Assembly (NCBI GenBank): GCA_035582835.1
Contig: JAYKAV010002795.1
Location: forward strand, 675,188 to 739,187
From: Phoebastria nigripes
Taxonomy: Eukaryota; Chordata; Aves; Procellariiformes; Diomedeidae
Length of the DNA stretch: 64,000 nt
Reading direction: 5' to 3'
Position numbers and translations under genes: made by a program. The notes under the pieces were generated by a model. It made no database searches, was not told the origin of the DNA, and saw only the letters and a list, made by a program, of their open reading frames with translations. Below are positions 38,143-49,659 of this stretch, one piece after another (position 1 is the first letter of the stretch; each line of letters starts with the position of its first letter).

Positions 38143-41100
38143 AAAAGAAAAAGGTGCCTGTGCAGGTGTATCTGCTCTTTCCCTGAAGAAGATAAATCTG
38201 TCAGGCTGTTCAGCTGCTCTTCTCTTTATTTTCCACTTTCAGCACTTTAAAGAAAATAATTGCAGAGGGTAGAAATATGTAGCTCTTAACCCTCCCCCGC
38301 ACCCATCATCTATGCCTGCAAGCCAGTCATCAAGCTTGTGCTCGACAGTATATGCATGCTAAAAATGAGAGGGTGTAGCATGCAGCCCTAATCCTCCGCG
38401 GCTGACATTTCAGCGCCCTTCTGAGTCCTCCCCCCCCTTGCGCACACTCTCTTTTCACATCAAATGGATTTAGTGCAGCTGAGTGAACTGTCCTTAGATC
38501 TTCCTAGGAGAGGCTGAGCATAAGCTAAGAGGCATGTAGTTTAGCAGCCTATAAGTCATGTATCCCTCTGTTCACTATTCACAATTCTGTTAAAACTTGC
38601 ACAGCACTAAGGATATGCTCTGACTGGATGTCACCTCAGGGAATAAAGTCATTTATCTAGATTACTTTTTCCTCTTCTTCCTTGGCTTTTAATTCCATAC
38701 CTACAGGCAAGTCAGTAAGTCATTGCTCACATGTATTAAATGTATTTAAGGGGTGCAGGCCTTCAGGGACTGCCTGGCTCTGTTGCAGTCCATTTCACTT
38801 AGCCTTGACAATGGATTCCTTCTTCTGACACGGGACGTTTTCTTTTGCTGCTTTGACCTTAAATGTTGGTTCTTTTCAAAACTCAGGGTGAAGGTTATGT
38901 AAATTATGGGCCGTACTGAATCTGGAGGGTGGGTGGAAATGCTTACCTCGGCCTTGTTCACAGTATTGCCCCATGGCTGCACACCTATGATGCTGTAGAT
39001 AGGGAGTCTTCACGCTGCCCTAGACTGTGCAGGCAGGTAAACTGGTCTTGTGCATTTTTTTTTTTAACAAGACCACCCTTTTGTACATGAGTCCATGACC
39101 AATCAGGCTGGGAGAAGACAGGCAGAACTGTGACTCTGTGCCATTTCTGACAAATTGAACAAGTGTAAAATGAAGGGCTGCTGCTGATGATATAGATGAT
39201 TGATAATCCACCTTTGCTACTATACATGGATGGTTGGTAGCAAGGTGACTTATGTTATTACACTCAATTCAGGTAATTGTGTAATAGCATAGGTAATAGC
39301 ATATGGAAGCTAAATATGAAGAAGTTCTGTTCCAAAAGGTCTGAGGTGTTTACGTGACTCCATCTGCTGAACTGCTATAAATACAGGAAAGCAATACAGG
39401 CTCTCACTAAATAGGAGAACACTCATATCTGAATGCATTGAAAGACCACAATGATATCTAATTTGGCTCGCTTTTACAGGAAAGCAGAATTTCACCAAAT
39501 GAGAAGTCCAAAACTAGTTCCTTTTTTCACTGAGCTGGACCACAGCTTTTTAGAAAGAGATTTGAATCTGAAATCCCTTAAAAATTCCAAGTGATGGATG
39601 AAATTTCTCAAAATTCAGCTGATTAGATCCCATGGTGAATGAATTCTTTGCAAAAAATATGCACCTAGTTTCTTTCTCTGCAGTCACTGAATCTGTGTTT
39701 TTTATTTTATTAGACTAGAAAACCAATATATGCTATATGTAGGTGGTATTAAGCTGTTCTAATGACTTTCAGTTTGTTTCAGACTAAAGTCTTGCTGAAC
39801 CAGTCTCTCAATATCAAAATCCTTTCTTGGAGTACCGTGAACCACTGCATTGCTCTGGTATCTTGGGTTGCTTTGTTACCTTGTTTATGGGCCTTGTAAA
39901 CCCACACTTTTTGGCAGCTTAATTTCCCTCAAACTGTGTTTTATTGCTATTCCTGACCTTCTTTAATGTCAAACTACTTGTATTTAGTTTCACATACTTT
40001 GGTCATCTTGTATACATTGAGTGTCCTGGAATGATGTTATGTTCTTGTTCAAAAGGAGTCTTTGATGAATGGATACACTCATGATTTGCCACGTGAATCC
40101 AGAAGAGTTTAGTTTTGAAGTATCCTTGGCTGCAGTACATGGACCACCTCACAGTGCTATCAGGTGCCACGCTAGCTTCACCCTGCCCTGATGCTGCAAC
40201 CCTACCCTGGGGTGCTGCTGGCTACATGAGCCTTCTTTTTCCATAGCTAGGGGGCTGGTTCCTTCTGCTTATTTTGCCTCCCTGTCTTGTTGCTCTTGGA
40301 CCTTGCTGGCAACACTCCAAAAACCAAGGTCTCTCTCCTTCTTGGAGTAGGAACCTGAATGAGCCAGGCAGCTTTCCAGAAAGTCCCTTTTTGCACCTCC
40401 AGTATTTCCTGATTTGGTAACTTCTGTTTAGCATAAATAAAACTTAAGTTAATCTAAACTGTTTGTCTGTAATGTATTTTAACTTACATGGGAACTTATT
40501 TTGAAAGGTCATCATATAATATTGCCTATATTATTTTAAACTAAATGCTGTATCTGGACATATTAAGAGTTTGGATTGTATGACAGGTTTACATGAGTAC
40601 TGTACTACCCAAGGGCATGCACATCTTGGTGGAGTATCTCATCTTCTCTGGACTGAAGATTAATGAAGTCTCTTCAGTTGCCTTTTTTCCTAAGGGCTCC
40701 CAGGCATGTCCTGGGGATACTGCATTACCTAGAAAGCAGTAGCCATTTTCTTGCCACCTGTCTGAGCTGTGTCACAGAGTCAGTCTCCGCGCTGTTCTTC
40801 TAGAAAATCTTTCATCCAGTTTGACAGCAGCATTTCTCCTTTCACAGGGCACTAGAGAGTCTGTTCAAGAGTCCTGAACCTGCTTCCTCTTTGCACTCTA
40901 TTGACACCATCTTCTGCTCCTTCCATGGCAGATCAACCTTCTGGTTTTGTGTCTGTGTTTTTTAATAAGCTATTTGATCACGTTTGCCTCTTTGTTGCCT
41001 TTCAGCTTCCTGCTTTAGTCTTTTGGACAAGGTATTGCATCTGCAGAAAAATGCTGTTCTTCCCAAAGAGTCTGTAGAAACTGTGTCAGTACAGATTATG

Positions 41101-41856
41101 GACAAAGTGCTTACTATGGTCACTTTCTTATGTCTGAGTGAAAAGGGGTGGTGAGGCAGCATCTTTGATTTGGGGAACAGAACGCTGGCATTGGCAAGTT
41201 TGAATTTCAGCTGGTGGCATTAGTACAAATTTTCTAGGAATGAAAAGAAGAGATTTGTTTGTATATATCCATCTCAGGTCATGTTGGTTTTTTTTAACAG
41301 AACTATCTGATTGGTCCTTTGTTGTTATTTCCTGATTGTGATGACTTTTCCATGGTTTCCTAAGGTTTCACCAAGGTCCTGGCAACAGGACTGTCTTCTT
41401 TGCAGGTAGATAATACTCTTGATCCCTGTGTCAGTCAGTGAGGTAAGTAATCTTAGAATAAGCAAGGCCCTTTGACTGTTCTGTGTGACATTCTCTTTCT
41501 GTCAGCTTTGGGCTTTCTGTCAATGGCCAGAAGTCATGCCTTGCTCCATCTCAGTGTTCATGGTTCCTTGGGTCAATCTGAGATGTGAAAGATTCTCTCT
41601 TTACTGAGTAAATTGCCTGGTTTTGTGGCCTCTGCAAAAAGTGTCTTGACTCTTCACCCACTATTTCATGCAATAGACTGCTGGTATTGGCGTGCCTGGC
41701 AGCATAAACATTTGCTACGCTTGTATGGATTTTGCATTTGGCCCTCAGCAGTGATTCTGTATGGAGTGCATGTACTTAAGTAGTGAGTTGCTGTTCCTCT
41801 AACCATCAAGCTACCTTTCACTGGTTTGCCTGATTTGCAGAATACCTAAGATCTTA

Positions 41857-41915
41857 GAATCACAGAATCATTTTTACTGGAAAGGACCTCAGGATGTCAT
41901 CTAATCCAATTCAGA
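41857..41915 (-). mobile_element. CR1 3' tail fragment (minus orientation)
   Basis: AGAATCACAGAATCATTTTT followed by CTGGAAAGGACCTCAGGATG and TCATCTAATCCAATTC is the reverse complement of a CR1 3' terminus. How far the element extends to the right is unclear. Sequence to about 42130 may belong to it but shows no CR1 peptide. Confidence 0.75.
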
Positions 41916-42209
41916 CCTTCAGAAAGCATATGTGTTGATGATTATAGAGATCTCACCACCCTCTTTGACATCAACATTTGATGGGAACCAGGCCTTTCCA
42001 GCTCCAACAGGAACGGATGAAGTTTGGGTTTTGGACTGTTGCCAGCAAGGTCCACTTCTTGGCAGTTCATTTGCCCAGCTCTTCTAGCTTTCTCATGGAG
42101 AATCTGTCTGTGAGTTTGGACCATAGATGAGAAGTCAAATCTGAGGACTTGATAGGCTGCCGCTTGAGTAACTCCTCTGAAGAGGAGTCCTTTCAGAAGT
42201 AGACGTCTT

Positions 42210-42239
42210 CACTGCCAGTATCTACACTGCCAGTATCTG
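42210..42239. repeat. 15-bp tandem duplication
   Basis: CACTGCCAGTATCT occurs twice head to tail, as CACTGCCAGTATCTA then CACTGCCAGTATCTG. It is a simple local duplication in intronic DNA. Confidence 0.85.
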
Positions 42240-42644
42240 TCTTATCTGAGAAGGCCAGNGATCCCTCTCAGATGCACTCTTCTACTCATGGTCAAAGATC
42301 AAATGTGTTTTGTCCTTTTCCTCAAATCCCTTTCTTTTATGGGCTGTCTGAAGCTTGTTGAGAGAGTGCGCACTGGTAATTCTTTTTGCTTAAGCTTGGC
42401 CTTGGCAGCTCTGGTTCCCAGGCTTGCTTTGGCTGTCCATGTAACTTGAGGTTTCAGCCACTTTTGAACCTCCTGTCCAGGACTTGCAGTGAGTGCTTTA
42501 TCTAGCTCACTGTGCAGGTGGTATCTGGTTCTCTAGGGTAAACTGTTTGTGACCACCTTATCTTTGGGTGAATGTCATGGAGAGCAGGAAGGTACTAAAC
42601 AGATACACTCTGCTGAGTGCACCCATAGCATTTTTTTCATCTTT

Positions 42645-43675
42645 ATCTAGTCCAACCCCCTGCTCTGACCAAGCACAATCAACTAGAACAGGTTGCTCAA
42701 GGCCATGTCCGGTTGAGTCTTGAATACCTCCAAGGATGGAGACTCCATAACCTCCATGGGCAGTCCCTAATAGTGTGTGATCACCCTTGCAATGAAAAGC
42801 TTTCTCTTCTGTTTACATGGAACTACATTTCAATTTGTGCCTGTGACCTCCTGTCCTGTCAATGGGCATGACTCAGAAGAATGTCTCTCTCTCTCCTTCT
42901 TTACTCCCCTCCATCAGGTATTTATACGCATTGATAAGAGTCACCCTTCCCTCCTCAGTCCCTAGTCTTCTCTACTCCAGACTAAACAATCTTACCTCTC
43001 ACAGCCTCTCTTTGTATGACAGATGCTCAAGACCTTTAATCATCCTTGTGACCCTTTGCTNGACTCTCTCTGGTATGTCACTGTCTCTCTTGTACTTGGG
43101 AGCCCTGAACTGGATGCTGTCCTCCAGGTGTGGTGTCACTGAGAAGAGGGGAAGAATCATCTCCCTTGATCTGGTAGCAACGTTCCTCCTAACGAAGCCC
43201 AGGATGCTGTTGGCCGTCTTTGTTGCAAGGGCCCATTGCTGGTTCACGTTCAACTTGTCCTCCAGGACCTTCAGGTCTTTTTCTGCAAAGTCACTTTCCA
43301 GCCAGTTGTCCCCAAGCCTGTACTGGTGCATGGGGTTATTCCTCCCTAGGTGGAAGACTTTGCATTTCCCTTTGAACTGCATGAGATTTGTGTCGGTCTG
43401 TGTCTCCATCCAATTGAGGTCTCTCTGAAAGACAGCACCATCATCAAGTGCATGAAACACACCTCCCAATTCTATGTCATCTGCAAACTTGCTGAGGGTG
43501 CGCTCTGTCCCTAAATCCTGTTTGTTAATAAAGAGGTTAAACAATATTGGCTCCCATATGGATGCCTGGCGTATACAGCTAGTGACTGGCCTCCAACTGG
43601 ACTTTATGCCACTGATCACAACCCTTCGAGCCCAGCAGTTTAACCAGTTTTCAGTCCATTGCACTGTCCCAGTTA
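42645..43675 (-). mobile_element. CR1 LINE RT fragment (minus orientation)
   Basis: Read on the minus strand, a 221-codon frame starts MQWTENWLNCWARRVVISGI and continues through PILFNLFINKQDLGTE, LSKFADDIELGG (the FADD catalytic box), VFQRDLNWMETQTDTNLMQF, CKVFHLGRNNPMHQYRLGDN, SILGFVRRNVATRSREMILP and MIKGLEHLSYKERL. This is the CR1 reverse transcriptase palm and thumb. The 3' part ends towards 42645 with TAGTCCAACC but lacks the terminal octamers. The 5' half is absent. One codon contains an N (43062). Confidence 0.93.
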
Positions 43676-43802
43676 TTTAGTCTGTACTTATCAGTAAATG
43701 ACACTTTGTTTATGTGGCCACCTGGAGTTGTGGTCACNCCTTTATCAAGTACTAGCCATTCTGGAAACATCCAGAAATATAGGAAGAGAGATGGTTGAGT
43801 TG

Positions 43803-43930
43803 TCATAGGACTGTAGGATAAATGAGGTCAGAAGGGACCTCAAGATGTCATCTAGTCCAACCTCCTGCTTAAGCAGGATAAGCCACATGGTCAGACCAGA
43901 GTCCTTTGGATGGGGAAGATCTGAGACCCT
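43803..43930 (-). mobile_element. CR1 3' tail fragment (minus orientation)
   Basis: ATGAGGTCAGAAGGGACCTC, AAGATGTCATCTAGTCCAAC and CTCCTGCTTAAGCAGGATAA form the reverse complement of a CR1 3' UTR. It lies about 130 bp from the larger CR1 copy and has the same orientation. Confidence 0.75.
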
Positions 43931-44080
43931 TTGCCAGGTGAGAGTCACAGGCTTAGGCTTATAGTGTGGATTACATGCGTGGATTCCCCCAGAGAAGGGG
44001 GACTTCCAAGTAATCAGTGTTCAGGGTGTGTGGCCTGTGTGCACGTACTCCTATCCCAATTGTCTTCAGCCTTTCTGATA

Positions 44081-44205
44081 GAATCAGAGAATCATGGAAT
44101 CGTTCAGGTTGGAAAAGACCTTTCAGATCATCAAGTCCAACCGTAAACCTAACACTGCCAAGTCCACCACTAAACCATGTCCCTATGTGCCACATCTACA
44201 TGTAG
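44081..44205 (-). mobile_element. CR1 3' tail fragment, different subfamily (minus orientation)
   Basis: TAGAATCAGAGAATCATGGA, TCGTTCAGGTTGGAAAAGAC and CATCAAGTCCAACC are the reverse complement of a complete CR1 tail. They are followed by AACACTGCCAAGTCCACCAC and TAAACCATGTCC, typical of a CR1 subfamily distinct from the neighbouring copies. It is strongly 5' truncated. Confidence 0.85.
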
Positions 44206-46004
44206 AAAGGGGAGACTGAAATAGTGACAGATGTGCTTTCCCTTTGTAGCCAAGGGTTGACTGGGAGAGATTGTGGAGAAGATTTAGGCTAGAGGGATAC
44301 TGCAGACACCATCTTTCTAGTCTCCAGTTATGTGGCACAGCAGTCCCTCTCTTAGTACCTGTGTATTATACATTTCAAACACTGCTTTAGGTGGTGGGGT
44401 AGCCTTTCTTTTCTTCTGGGATCCTGAACATTACCAGTATTCGTTTGCATGTTAAAAACTCAACTTAATAGCTCAGTGATCCTCAGTAAGTTCCTTTAAA
44501 TCAGTCTTGTTTCAGTGAATTTATTTTTCTGACCTAAAAATAGTTCAGTAGTTGGTATTGAGGTATTGGCATTGCTGACATATTTCAAAGTGATAGGAAG
44601 TAACAAATTTTTAGGCTTTTTCTTAGCACATAGCAGAAATTCTCATTGGCTGTTTCTTCCCTGCCTGCATCACTGGATCAACTGCTGTTGGGTTTTATTG
44701 TGTTGTATCTTCTTCCAAGCTGTTTTTAAAGACATTTGTGTTGCCCTCAAATGCAGCGGTCATGGTTTTAAATAGATGGCTTCTTCACGTCTGGAATTGA
44801 TGGAAATTTTCCTTTAGGAATATAAAATGCGCTAGAGGAGTTCAAGAGCCCTTGTTCTGCCTCTTTGGTGGGAGGCCAGGGCATATGCTGAAACTTTGCT
44901 TTCCCCCTCCAAGGATAAGTCCCGGTTTTATGTTTTAGTAGAGCACTTGCTTGTTTATTACCAAGTGGGTGATAGAGCTGGGAATCTTACAACCAGTCAG
45001 CTTCATAGTACCATTTACTGAATGTTTTCAGAATGAACTCACTGTATTTTTGGCAGTGCGTTAAAGGTACAAGATGTTGATGAAGATTACAGAATGAACA
45101 GAAGTTGGAGTTTCTAGGCCAAATGAACTGTTGCAATACAATACAAAGATACTCTGAGAACCAACGGTCTGCAATTTCCAAATGTTTATAGTCCTAACTC
45201 ATTGTATCTTGGTGTAGGCATGGCAATTTGCCTAGTCTTTTACTTTGGAGTGCATCAGCACAAAGGACTGATGCAGTTATACAGAAGTTGTGTCTTCTGA
45301 TAGCAGCCTGAGTCTCTGTCTCTGTAGTAGCCTTTCCTCCCACTTCCCTGTTGTCTCTATCTCATTGATGGGGGAGAGGCAGGACTGATCTTTAGGGAAT
45401 GTTCCTGGTTGATGGAGCCACAACACAAGTTGGTACTGCAAGTTTTGGAAGCCTTTTGCTGAGATTCAGCTTTCCCTTACGTGCTAACCCACCACACGCA
45501 GCTCCTCTCCTCTGGTGCTTTGCTGCTGGAGCTGTACGGGGGAAGGAAGACAGAGGAAAATTGAGGACATCTTCAGTCCCTTCTGCTCCTAACTGTTTTA
45601 TTTGCTGCCCCAGCTCTGGAAAGGGGGAGATAGAAGCACAGTGGGCCTGGTTTGTGCAGAACCGGGCTAGAATTGGCAGTGTGGGATGAAGCTAGTGTGC
45701 AGATTGCCATCAAAACAGAAGTACCTGATAGAAATGCTCGTGTATGTTTCCAGTCTGGCTCATCTCCTAGCTATGTGAGCATACTAAGCTTGTGCTAATC
45801 AGTTTTTTCTCTTGGTGCAGTGCTGTATCTGCACTACTTAGCTGCAGAACTTCTGGACAAGCAGGCTGATCTCTGCCCAGGCCAATGCACGGGCAAAGCA
45901 AAAACACACACGCATCTCCAGCTATCTTTGTGGCCTCATTTTCCTATTGTGCTACTTGGAAGATTGTATCACATTAATGGAGATCTGTTTTGTTTGGTGT
46001 TTAG

Positions 46005-46060
46005 ATGGATCCTGAGTATCGGGTGAAAAAATTCTTGGCTCTTCTGAGAGAAGAAGGAAC
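46005..46060 (+). CDS. NSF: NSF exon: near C-terminus (residues 720-737)
   Basis: The 56 bp exon follows TTGGTGTTTAG and precedes GTAAGT. It encodes MDPEYRVKKFLALLREEG and ends with AC, the first two bases of the next codon (human Ala738; Thr here for any third base). Lys replaces Arg in YRVRKF. Confidence 0.95.
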
Positions 46061-46671
46061 GTAAGTACTTTTATTTTAAAGCATTGTGTAAAATTCTCTT
46101 CTCCACTCAGAAACAAGCATCTCTTTGAGGGAAAACTGCAATGCAGTATATCTGATCTCATTGTTGGCCCCTCCTANATTTACAGAACCGTATATCAGAT
46201 CAGTTCTCCTTACAGCTATATGCCAGTCGTTTTGGGAGGGGGGAGGTCCTGAAGACTTTTTGAGAACCTGCATGCCTGAATTCTCTGCTTTTCTTAATTC
46301 ACCTGTGACTTTAAAATTTAAATGAGATATTGGACCACAATTTAGCTTTCTTTAACTAAAGTAAATCAGAAGAGATTCTGCTAGAGTTAAAATCCAGCTG
46401 TTTATCTAAAATCTGGAACTTTGATTTGTTGTATTTCTCCTGTCTGAGAGAAGGATGTCCTACTCTTTCCCCCGTAGGTATCATATAGCTGAGCCCAGTC
46501 TTGACAGTGACATCTCCTAGAAAATGACTTTCTAATACATGTAGGGCAGTACCTGTGCTGGGGGAACTCACAACAGTATCCATCCTGGCTACATGTGAGT
46601 GGGTTCCAGTGTGTGCTTGATGCTTTTATACATGTGCATGCTTTCTTGATGGATTTGGCTTCTTTTGCAAG

Positions 46672-46690
46672 AGTTCCTTCCCTAGACTGA
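46672..46690 (+). CDS. NSF: Candidate NSF terminal coding exon
   Basis: A good acceptor (GGCTTCTTTTGCAAG) lies 611 bp downstream of the last firm donor. Joined in phase to the AC left there, it reads Thr-Val-Pro-Ser-Leu-Asp and stop at 46688-46690. Human NSF ends Ala-Ser-Pro-Leu-Asp-Phe-Asp, so length and the P..LD order are similar but not identical. Using AG at 46672-46673 instead would give a longer, unrelated tail starting Thr-Ser-Phe-Pro-Arg-Leu. A more distant exon encoding the mammal-like ending was not seen by eye. The call is tentative and needs transcript data. Confidence 0.4.
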
Positions 46691-47044
46691 AGGTGGACCA
46701 AGTGCAAGATCAACAGCTGGAAAAGTGACCAACCTGGAGAATATACACTGGGATCTTTACTCTTCTGTGTTCAACACGCTGGACAAAGTGAAATACTCCC
46801 CTGTTTCCAAGAACCCGATGTGGAATCTGCATGTTTAGTGCAATACAGTATCTTTATTCTTCGTCTTTAATATACTGATGTCATGTGAAAGTGTCTCCTA
46901 GAACACTGTGCTTCTGTCTCTGTGCAGGCGAGGCTGCGTTCTCATTTGATTTTAGCATGGGGGAAATGTCCTGTAGGTTTTGAAGCTAATGCTCACTTGT
47001 GTCCGGCATCCAGTTGCTATGATAGGAAAGAAATCCTGATTTCT

Positions 47045-47050
47045 AATAAA
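47045..47050 (+). promoter_or_regulatory. NSF: Candidate NSF polyA signal
   Basis: Canonical AATAAA, followed about 15 bases later by a GT-rich stretch (CTGTGGTG) that could serve as the downstream element. It would give a 3' UTR of about 0.4 kb. Signals at 47571, 48144 and 48181 are alternatives for longer forms. Confidence 0.45.
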
Positions 47051-48143
47051 ACCTGACAGTCTGTGGTGAAGGCATATTAAAGTACTACTCTGTGTTATCC
47101 TGATCTGATGAACGCTTTCTTGTTATGTCATCCTATGCCTCACTGAGCATTGAGCCAGGCTGATAACCTAAAGACAGTGCCCACAATAATTCAGCTCCAG
47201 AATTGCCTAGGTGCTAATACCTGCTTTCTTTTATACCCAGGTATTTTGTGGCCCAATGAGAGAGACTGGCTAGTGGCATTAGGGACTGGAAGAAAGCAGG
47301 GAAGTATGTTGATCAGAGTAGAGGAAACTTCCAAATCCAGTATTTAAGGCATCAAAGCTTACTGTTAATTCAACAACAGTTTTAGAGATGCTGATTCCAG
47401 CCTGAAAGCTCTTCATGAGTGCAATGTAGATGGCAGCTTTGGTATTAGCCAGCCTCATTATATCCCATTTTTCTGCCATGTTACCAAAGGCTGAAATTCC
47501 TCCTTAGAGATAGAGAGGAAGCCAAGCTCTGCAGATGCACGAGATGCGTATTGCCATGTTTTTGCACTGAAATAAAGGAATGTATCAAACTTTGCTATGT
47601 GGTCCCTCCCCAATAGTCATCTCGCGTCAATGAGATGCTGTCGACGATGACTGCATGAAGCTACTCCCCTCTGGTTCTTTGGCTCCACACGTTTAATAAG
47701 GTTCATGGTACATACCTCAATTTGGTGGGGCATGAAATCAAAGCCATTTATGAGAACTTAGTCACTGTAGCTTCCTAAACTTGACCAGACACGCTGCTAA
47801 GGGCTAGCAGCTTGTACCCAAAGCGGTGTTCCCAGGGAAGGAGGGTGCTTCACATTCTTTCAGGCCTGAAGGTGAAGGTACTGTAGTCCTTAGTGCATAC
47901 TTACAGCAGTTGGAGTATTTTAGTCACTCCACTCTGGTTTCTTTTCCTTTGGCAGTGCTGTTGTATTGTGAGGACATTGTGAGTCCCAGTGGTTATTATT
48001 CCCTCTCATTTTGTGTATGATCTTGTGAATTTACTTGTTCCTTTCTCTCTCTGCTAGTCCTAGTGACAGCAGCACACATTAACTTATATTTCAGAGTAAA
48101 TGATGTAAACCTTATTGTGTCTTTGTCCAGAACTATACTGATG

Positions 48144-48186
48144 AATAAATATCTGGTTTAATTGCACATTCAATGGATTCAATAAA
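48144..48186 (+). promoter_or_regulatory. NSF: Pair of distal polyA signals
   Basis: Two AATAAA hexamers (48144-48149 and 48181-48186) lie 37 bases apart. They are followed by a T/G-containing stretch (TCTGTTTCTTTGGTG), so they could end a long NSF 3' UTR of about 1.5 kb. Confidence 0.35.
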
Positions 48187-49659
48187 AAGCACAACTACTT
48201 CTGGGAGACATCTGTTTCTTTGGTGCTAGTCAAACAGGTGTATATATAGAGTGCTGATGTATGGCATGAAGATAACAAAGCTATTTCCAGGCTGCTGATA
48301 GCCAGAGGGGTGCTCAGTTTGTACCTAAGCATGGATGGATTGAATACAGCCCCAGCCTGGATAGCTTGACCACAGGTAGTCTTAAAGGAGTTGGCTGAGA
48401 AGACCTCTGGTCCAGCCCTTTCTAGAGTTTTCTGGACCTTGCAGTGCTGATGAAGCCCCAAAGATGTATGTGTGTGTGCGAGTTAGGTGTATCACACTTG
48501 AAGAAGGACATCTTGGAAAACCAGAATGAACTGTTGGGTATGACATCCCACCCATTCCAGCCTATTCTGAGATCTCCATCCAAGATGTTTCCTGCAGGTG
48601 GCAGAAGAGAATGACTCCTGGCACCCCCTTCCCACCACATTTTCTCTATGACATGCTGCCTGGGCAAGAGTGGCTTTATAGTGAGAACTACATTGCTTTA
48701 AACAGTTCTTCATCCCCTTCCTTACCCTGTTGCTGCTTTTTCCTGAACCTTCAAGAAACGTAACTGTCTCACAAGTTGAGTTGTTAACCAAAGACAAATA
48801 CATTTGAAAGTGTTGGGGGGGGTTTGGGGGGATGGAGTGCGGTGGAGAAAGGCTTGGGATGATGGGCTGACAGAGATAGCTTCCACTCATAAAGCTCTTA
48901 AGCTCAAAACACTCCACGAGGGCAGACCTCTCAGTTGTCTGGATTGTTAGCAACACATCATTGGTGTTCGTGTAACTTTGAGGGCATCACTGCTGCCATC
49001 CGGTAGGAGATGGCACTGGCAGAAGCATGCAGTCTCCAACATGGTGCAGAGAAACAGAGCTAGGAATCATTCATGCACAAGCAGCGTGATGTTTCAGGCA
49101 GCACTCTGCAAGAAGGCAAATGTAATTGTTTTGTGTATAAATTGGGGATCAGCGTAGGAATATAGAATGATTTTTTTTTTCTTTTTTTACCCTTCAGACA
49201 GGTATATTTGAGGCCAGTGCTGTGGAAAATTGTGTGCACTTAAAAGCATCGTTAATGTATGGGAGATGTTGCAGAAATGCCCACAAAATTATTCATGGAC
49301 AGGAGAAGATGTTTTTATATGAGAAAATTTGGATCTCAGTCTGTCCAAACCATCAAAAGGTGATTCATTGACAGCCTGCAAGTACATTGGCGGGGGGAGA
49401 ATATGAAGTCTAAAGCCTGTTTTAATCCAGTAATCTCGTGTTGTATGCACACTGTGAGATGGCACTCTATAAATAAAAATCTTAGCATTCAGCTGTAAAA
49501 TCTCCTACATTTGCTGCATTTTACCATCATTGTCTTGCATTCATATGACTGTCACTGTGCATAAGTAGCTGGATGACGACCCACCACTCCTGTAGATGTC
49601 GTTCAGCGGGACTTAAAGGACCTTCAGAGGCAAACCACACAAGCTGGCAAGTGCATATT

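Larger units (their letters stand above)
46691..49650. other. NSF 3' UTR and intergenic region
   Basis: No coding sequence was recognised. The left part is probably NSF 3' UTR, whose end depends on which polyA signal is used: AATAAA occurs on the + strand at 47045, 47571, 48144 and 48181. The stretch from about 48190 to 49650, lying between the two convergent genes, contains only chance reading frames and a G-run near 48815. Confidence 0.6.

Noticed and set aside
42999..43664. 221-codon minus-strand frame as a host gene
   Set aside because: Its peptide is CR1 reverse transcriptase with a FADD box, so it is a transposon fragment.
46911..46960. Alternative NSF end: CTCTGTGCAG acceptor followed by a Ser-Phe-Asp-Phe reading
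   Set aside because: The mammal-like residues are out of phase with the AC left at 46060; in phase the exon reads Thr-Arg-Gly-Cys-Val-Leu-Ile-stop, which does not resemble NSF.
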